Source: Burkholderiales bacterium (GTDB taxonomy: Bacteria; Pseudomonadota; Gammaproteobacteria; Burkholderiales; Burkholderiaceae_C). From it: 38,913 bases of DNA. The stretch spans positions 1 to 38,913 of the forward strand of contig JAECRO010000026.1 in assembly GCA_016000195.1 (NCBI GenBank), written 5' to 3'. Shown here in pieces: positions 35,735 through 38,913 of this stretch. Each line of letters begins with the position of its first letter. The stretch's first letter is position 1. The notes beneath the pieces were generated by a model. The model made no database searches and was not told the DNA's origin. It worked only from the letters and a program-made list of their open reading frames with translations. The position numbers and the translations under genes were made by a program.

Positions 35735-36931
35735 TCAATAAAATGCCTGCAGGCCGGTCTGCGCGCGGCCCAGGATCAAGGCATGCACGTCATGCGTGCC
35801 TTCGTAGGTGTTGACGGTCTCTAAATTGATCATGTGGCGGATCACGTGGTATTCGTCGTGGATGCCGTTGCCGCCGTGCATGTCGCGCGCCATGCGGGCA
35901 ATGTCGAGCGACTTGCCGCAGGAGTTACGCTTGATCAGCGAGATCATTTCCGGCACGGCGCGGTCCTCGTCCATCAGGCGGCCGACGCGCAGGCAGGCTT
36001 GCAGGCCGAGCGTGATTTCGGTCTGCATGTCGGCCAGTTTTTTCTGGATCAGCTGGGTTTGTGCCAGCGGGCGGCCAAACTGCACGCGGTCCAGCGTGTA
36101 CTGGCGGGCGCGGAACCAGCAGTCCTCGGCCGCGCCGAGTGCGCCCCAGGCGATGCCGTAGCGCGCCTTGTTCAGGCAGCCGAACGGACCCTTGAGGCCG
36201 GACACGTTGGGCAGCAGGTTTTCGCTTGGGACAAACACATCGTCCATCACGATCTCGCCGGTGATGGAGGCGCGCAGGCTCATCTTGCCTTCGATCTTCG
36301 GCGCGCTCAGGCCTTTCATGCCTTTTTCCAGCACGAAGCCGCGAATCGCTTCCTGGCCGCCGACCTTGCCGTCTTCGTCTTCGAGCTTGGCCCAGACCAC
36401 GAACACGTCGGCAATCGGGCTGTTGGTGATCCACATCTTGGCGCCCTTGAGGATGAAGCCGCCATCGACCGGCCTGGCGCGCGTCAGCATGCTGGCCGGG
36501 TCGGAGCCGTGGTTGGGTTCGGTCAGGCCGAAGCAGCCGACCCATTCGCCGGTGGCCAATTTGGGCAGGTATTTTTGCCGCTGCGCTTCATTGCCGTAGG
36601 CATTGATCGGGTGCATGACGAGCGAGGATTGCACGCTGATGGCGCTGCGGTAGCCGCTGTCCACGCGCTCGACCTCGCGCGCCACCAGCCCGTAGCTGAC
36701 ATAGTTCAGCCCGGCGCAGCCGTAGCCTTCGATGGTGGAGCCCAGAAAGCCCAGCGCGCCGGCTTCATTCATGATCTCGCGGTCGAATTTTTCGTGTCGC
36801 GCGGCCATCAACACGCGCGGCTGCAGCTTTTCCTGGCAAAACGCATTCGCCGCCTCCTGGACCGCGCGCTCGTCATCGCTGAGCTGCTCGGACAGAAAAA
36901 ACGGGTCTTCCCAGTTGAATTTGGTTTTCAT
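35735..36931 (-). CDS. gcdH: Glutaryl-CoA dehydrogenase
   Basis: A 398-residue acyl-CoA dehydrogenase that oxidises and decarboxylates glutaryl-CoA to crotonyl-CoA in lysine, tryptophan and aromatic degradation, using FAD. The C-terminus [14 protein letters not shown] motif is present ([20 protein letters not shown]) with catalytic Glu377. Arg95 in [13 protein letters not shown] is the substrate-carboxylate binding region that separates this enzyme from other dehydrogenases. [12 protein letters not shown] binds FAD. The frame is open to 37030; ATG 36931 starts the family-typical [11 protein letters not shown]. It is divergent from a LysR gene, the usual arrangement for its regulator. Confidence 0.95.
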   Translation of the reverse strand: MKTKFNWEDPFFLSEQLSDDERAVQEAANAFCQEKLQPRVLMAARHEKFDREIMNEAGALGFLGSTIEGYGCAGLNYVSYGLVAREVERVDSGYRSAISVQSSLVMHPINAYGNEAQRQKYLPKLATGEWVGCFGLTEPNHGSDPASMLTRARPVDGGFILKGAKMWITNSPIADVFVVWAKLEDEDGKVGGQEAIRGFVLEKGMKGLSAPKIEGKMSLRASITGEIVMDDVFVPSENLLPNVSGLKGPFGCLNKARYGIAWGALGAAEDCWFRARQYTLDRVQFGRPLAQTQLIQKKLADMQTEITLGLQACLRVGRLMDEDRAVPEMISLIKRNSCGKSLDIARMARDMHGGNGIHDEYHVIRHMINLETVNTYEGTHDVHALILGRAQTGLQAFY

Positions 36932-36991
36932 GGCGGCGGATCCTTGTGGTGCTTGAAGGGTTGGCAAAGTGTAGGGAAATGATGGGTATTG

Positions 36992-37017
36992 TTGGACGGT
37001 CATGAATACTTGTCCAA
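36992..37017. promoter_or_regulatory. Dyad TTGGAC-N14-GTCCAA, candidate LysR binding site
   Basis: TTGGAC (36992-36997) and GTCCAA (37012-37017) are perfectly inverted in the 123-bp divergent region between gcdH and lysR. The stretch 37017-37054 is AT-rich (ATATATTATTT), and a lysR promoter may lie there. A LysR protein could repress itself and activate gcdH from this site. Confidence 0.4.
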
Positions 37018-37054
37018 TATCAATTATCAATGCAACGATATATTATTTGTATCC

Positions 37055-37939
37055 ATGGAATTCCGGCATCTGCGCTATTTTCTGGTATTGGCTGAAGAAC
37101 TGCATTTTGGCCGGGCCGCGCGCCGGCTGTCGATCTCGCAGCCGCCGCTGTCGCTCAACATCCAGCAGCTGGAGGCGTCGATTGGCGCGCGCCTGTTCAC
37201 GCGCAGCAGCAAGCAGGTCGCGCTGACCGCCGCCGGGCTGGCCTTCGTGCCGGCCGCGCGGGCGCTGCTCGACCAGGCGGCAGAGGCGGCCCGCCATGCG
37301 CGCGATGTGGGGCAGGGCATGGCCGGCAGCTTGACGATAGGCTTTGCCGGAACCATGCTGTACAGCGGCCTGCCCGACATCCTGGAGCGTTTCCAGGCCC
37401 GGCATCCCTTGCTGCGGCTGATGCTGAAGGAACTCAGTTCGAGCGAGCAGCTGATCGAACTGGCCCATGACCGGCTCGACATCGGCTTCGTCCACACGAC
37501 GCGCGTGCCGCCCGAGCTGTCGCAGATTCTTGTGTCCAGCCAGGCCTTCGTCGGCTGCCTGCCCGCCGGCCATGCGCTGGCGCAGCAAAAATCGCTGTCG
37601 CTGGGCGACCTGCAGGGCGAGCCGTTTGCCGTGGTGTCGCGCGCGGTGTCGCCTGACTACCATGAGCGCATCCTGAGCATCTGCATCGAAGCCGGCTTTT
37701 ACCCCGAAATCCGCTATGAACTGCGGCACTGGCTCAGCGTGGTGTCGCTGGTGTCGCAAGGCATGGGCGTGGCGCTGGTGCCGGCGGCGCTCGGCCGGTC
37801 GGCGATGGCGGGCGCGGCATTTGTGCCGCTGGACAGGGCGACCACACCCTACGACACGCATTGCCTGTGGAAAACCGCGCGCGACAACCCGGCGCTGGCG
37901 GCCTTCGTCGATGCCGTGCGGGCTGCAAACGCACGGTGA
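37055..37939 (+). CDS. LysR-family transcriptional regulator, probable regulator of gcdH
   Basis: 294 residues. The HTH is at 1-60 (MEFRHLRYFLVLAEELHFGR, then AARRLSISQPPLSLNIQQLE), followed by the periplasmic-binding-like effector domain (GSLTIGFAGTMLYSGLPDIL). The ATG at 37055 is chosen because it gives the standard LysR start; the frame runs up to 36989 through the regulatory region. It is divergent from gcdH, so glutarate or a glutaryl derivative is a likely effector, by analogy with GcdR of Pseudomonas. It is followed 39 bp later by msrA on the same strand. Confidence 0.93.
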   Translation: MEFRHLRYFLVLAEELHFGRAARRLSISQPPLSLNIQQLEASIGARLFTRSSKQVALTAAGLAFVPAARALLDQAAEAARHARDVGQGMAGSLTIGFAGTMLYSGLPDILERFQARHPLLRLMLKELSSSEQLIELAHDRLDIGFVHTTRVPPELSQILVSSQAFVGCLPAGHALAQQKSLSLGDLQGEPFAVVSRAVSPDYHERILSICIEAGFYPEIRYELRHWLSVVSLVSQGMGVALVPAALGRSAMAGAAFVPLDRATTPYDTHCLWKTARDNPALAAFVDAVRAANAR

Positions 37940-37978
37940 ACCGGCTAAAGTGGCCGATCAGCAAAAGGAAACCATCTC

Positions 37979-38518
37979 ATGAACGAATTGCAAACCATCA
38001 CCCTGGGCGGCGGCTGCTTCTGGTGCCTTGAAGCGGTGTACGTCAAGGTGCGCGGCGTGCTAGATGTGGAGTCGGGCTACAGCAACGGCCAGGCGGCCCG
38101 GCCCGGTTATGAAGAGGTCTGCACCGGCCGCACCGGCTGCAACGAGGTCGTCAAGCTGACCTATGACCCGGCCGGGATCACGCTGCGCGAGATTCTCGAA
38201 ATTTTTTTCGTGATCCATGACCCGACCAGCCTGAACCGCCAGGGCAATGACGCCGGCACGCAGTACCGCAGCGGCATTTACTACTCGACGCCCGAGCAAA
38301 AACAGGTGGCCGACGATTTCATCCGCGAAGCCAGCCAGGACAAGACCTTTGGCAAGCCCATCGTGACCGAAGTGCTGCCGCTGGCCCACTACTGGCCGGC
38401 AGAAAGCTACCACCAGGATTATTTTGAGAACAACCCGAACCAGGGCTACTGCGCTTTCGTGGTCGGGCCGAAGGTCGAGAAGTTTCGCAAGACGTTTGCG
38501 TCAAGGGTGAAGGATTGA
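37979..38518 (+). CDS. msrA: Peptide-methionine (S)-S-oxide reductase
   Basis: A 179-residue enzyme that reduces the S form of methionine sulfoxide in proteins, using thioredoxin. GGGCFWC places the catalytic Cys13. GYSNGQAARPGYEEVCTG, then PLAHYWPAESYHQDYFE, and Cys158 near the C-terminus (a possible resolving residue) fit the family. AAGGAAA precedes the ATG at 37979. Short distance to lysR suggests read-through, with no functional link known. Confidence 0.95.
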   Translation: MNELQTITLGGGCFWCLEAVYVKVRGVLDVESGYSNGQAARPGYEEVCTGRTGCNEVVKLTYDPAGITLREILEIFFVIHDPTSLNRQGNDAGTQYRSGIYYSTPEQKQVADDFIREASQDKTFGKPIVTEVLPLAHYWPAESYHQDYFENNPNQGYCAFVVGPKVEKFRKTFASRVKD

Positions 38519-38524
38519 GCAGGC

Positions 38525-38587
38525 TTTTCAAGCCAAATTGGCTCGCAGCGCAAGCACCATAAGCGCAAGCTGCTATTAAAATTGAAG
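38525..38587 (+). repeat. Dispersed double-hairpin repeat, copy G
   Basis: TTTTCAAGCCAAATTGGCTC leader, GCGCAAGCACCATAAGCGC, AAGCTG, then CTATTAAAATTGAAG. It fills the gap between msrA and the HI0074-like remnant. Confidence 0.75.
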
Positions 38588-38609
38588 TGGCCAACGAAAG
38601 AAAAATGGC

Positions 38610-38792
38610 ATGAACCCGATTCCTGGAGAGCAAGCGCTCGATATTCGCTGGCAGCAGCGCTTTTCCAATTACCAAAAAGCCCTGGCACAGCTGAACAAAT
38701 TCGTCACCCGCACGGATCTCAATGAGCTGGAAGAGCAGGGCCTGATTCAGTGTTTTGAATACACCCACGACCTGAATAAAAATCAGGAATAA
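38610..38792 (+). pseudogene. Truncated HI0074-family nucleotidyltransferase substrate-binding protein
   Basis: 60 residues remain of a family normally near 130-140. DIRWQQRFSNYQKALAQLNK and LNELEEQGLIQCFEYTHDL match the first half of the HI0074-type helical partner of MNT/MNT-like nucleotidyltransferases. The frame then ends in NKNQE and a stop, where the family continues with a long helix bundle. No nucleotidyltransferase gene is next to it. In intact systems the pair is a HEPN/MNT-type toxin-antitoxin, so this is probably a dead remnant. Base composition is lower in GC than its surroundings. Confidence 0.6.
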
Positions 38793-38806
38793 GCAAATCT
38801 CCCGGA

Positions 38807-38911
38807 TCAGGCGCGCTGCTCGAACTCCCGGCCCCGGTCGCCGATGACGGCGGCGGCCAAGTTGGTTAACGTGAAAGACACCACTCCCAAGACGAGCAAC
38901 ACCCTGGCCTG
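38807..38911 (-). CDS. C-terminal end of an unidentified minus-strand gene (rest outside window)
   Basis: An open frame enters from the right window edge and ends with TGA at 38809-38807. The visible residues are a hydrophobic helix (VLLVLGVVSFTLTNLAAAVIG) and a charged tail (DRGREFEQRA). This looks like the last TM of a membrane protein. The family cannot be judged from 34 residues, and the frame could be chance. Confidence 0.4.
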   Translation of the reverse strand, partial: QARVLLVLGVVSFTLTNLAAAVIGDRGREFEQRA

Positions 38912-38913
38912 AG

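Overview
The window is GC-rich, densely coding bacterial chromosome. Gene content and protein style (a gltX-tRNA block, a glg/malQ cluster, waaC-waaA, an HAE-type efflux operon, gcdH with a LysR neighbour) suggest a betaproteobacterium of the order Burkholderiales. The repeat types point to the family Comamonadaceae, perhaps Polaromonas or a relative. That placement is inference from recognition, not a database result.

Layout. 1-1770: the 3' end of gltX, then tRNA-Ala(GGC), tRNA-Glu(TTC), tRNA-Asp(GTC) and a second, identical Glu-Asp unit, closed by a strong terminator. 1830-5498: a SWIM zinc-finger protein with a histone-H1-like tail and a SNF2-family ATPase (minus strand). 5579-6980: a small two-TM potassium channel, a divergent DUF1345 membrane protein, and the remnant of a DMT/EamA transporter. 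7054-9311: a DNA alkylation repair pair, ogt and an Ada(N-terminal)-AraC-AlkA fusion. 9395-22343: glycogen metabolism in two divergent arms, glgP-glgB-glgX-malQ on the minus strand and glgC-glgA plus a phosphogluco/phosphomannomutase on the plus strand. 22459-24857: LPS inner-core genes waaC and waaA. 24971-26825: a two-gene cassette of visibly lower GC, one unknown 130-aa protein and a 489-aa protein with an ImmA/IrrE-type zinc peptidase domain. 26949-34799 (minus): tetR, membrane fusion protein, RND pump, a Pcm-like methyltransferase, a rhodanese and a TolC-type outer membrane protein, preceded by a good promoter overlapping a TetR-type operator. 34894-38913: an ElyC/YdcF-like DUF218 protein, gcdH divergent from a LysR regulator, msrA, a truncated HI0074-type nucleotidyltransferase partner, and the tail of a further minus-strand gene.

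How the genes work together. The mutase interconverts glucose-6-P and glucose-1-P. GlgC, GlgA and GlgB build glycogen, and GlgP, GlgX and MalQ dismantle and recycle it. The Ada-AlkA fusion senses methylated DNA and excises alkylated bases, and Ogt removes O6-alkylguanine lesions. The TetR operon encodes all three layers of a drug efflux pump.

Most unusual features. (1) A family of about 60-bp double-hairpin repeats with at least seven recognisable copies. Three lie in frame inside ada-alkA, waaC and waaA, and one supplies the stop codon of ada-alkA; this resembles the Rickettsia palindromic elements. (2) The low-GC two-gene cassette with the zinc peptidase. (3) A transporter pseudogene whose deletion junction carries a perfect 30-bp inverted copy of the neighbouring gene. 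(4) A SNF2 plus SWIM plus H1-tail pair. (5) A 135-bp MITE-like element with terminal inverted repeats inside the glycogen operon.
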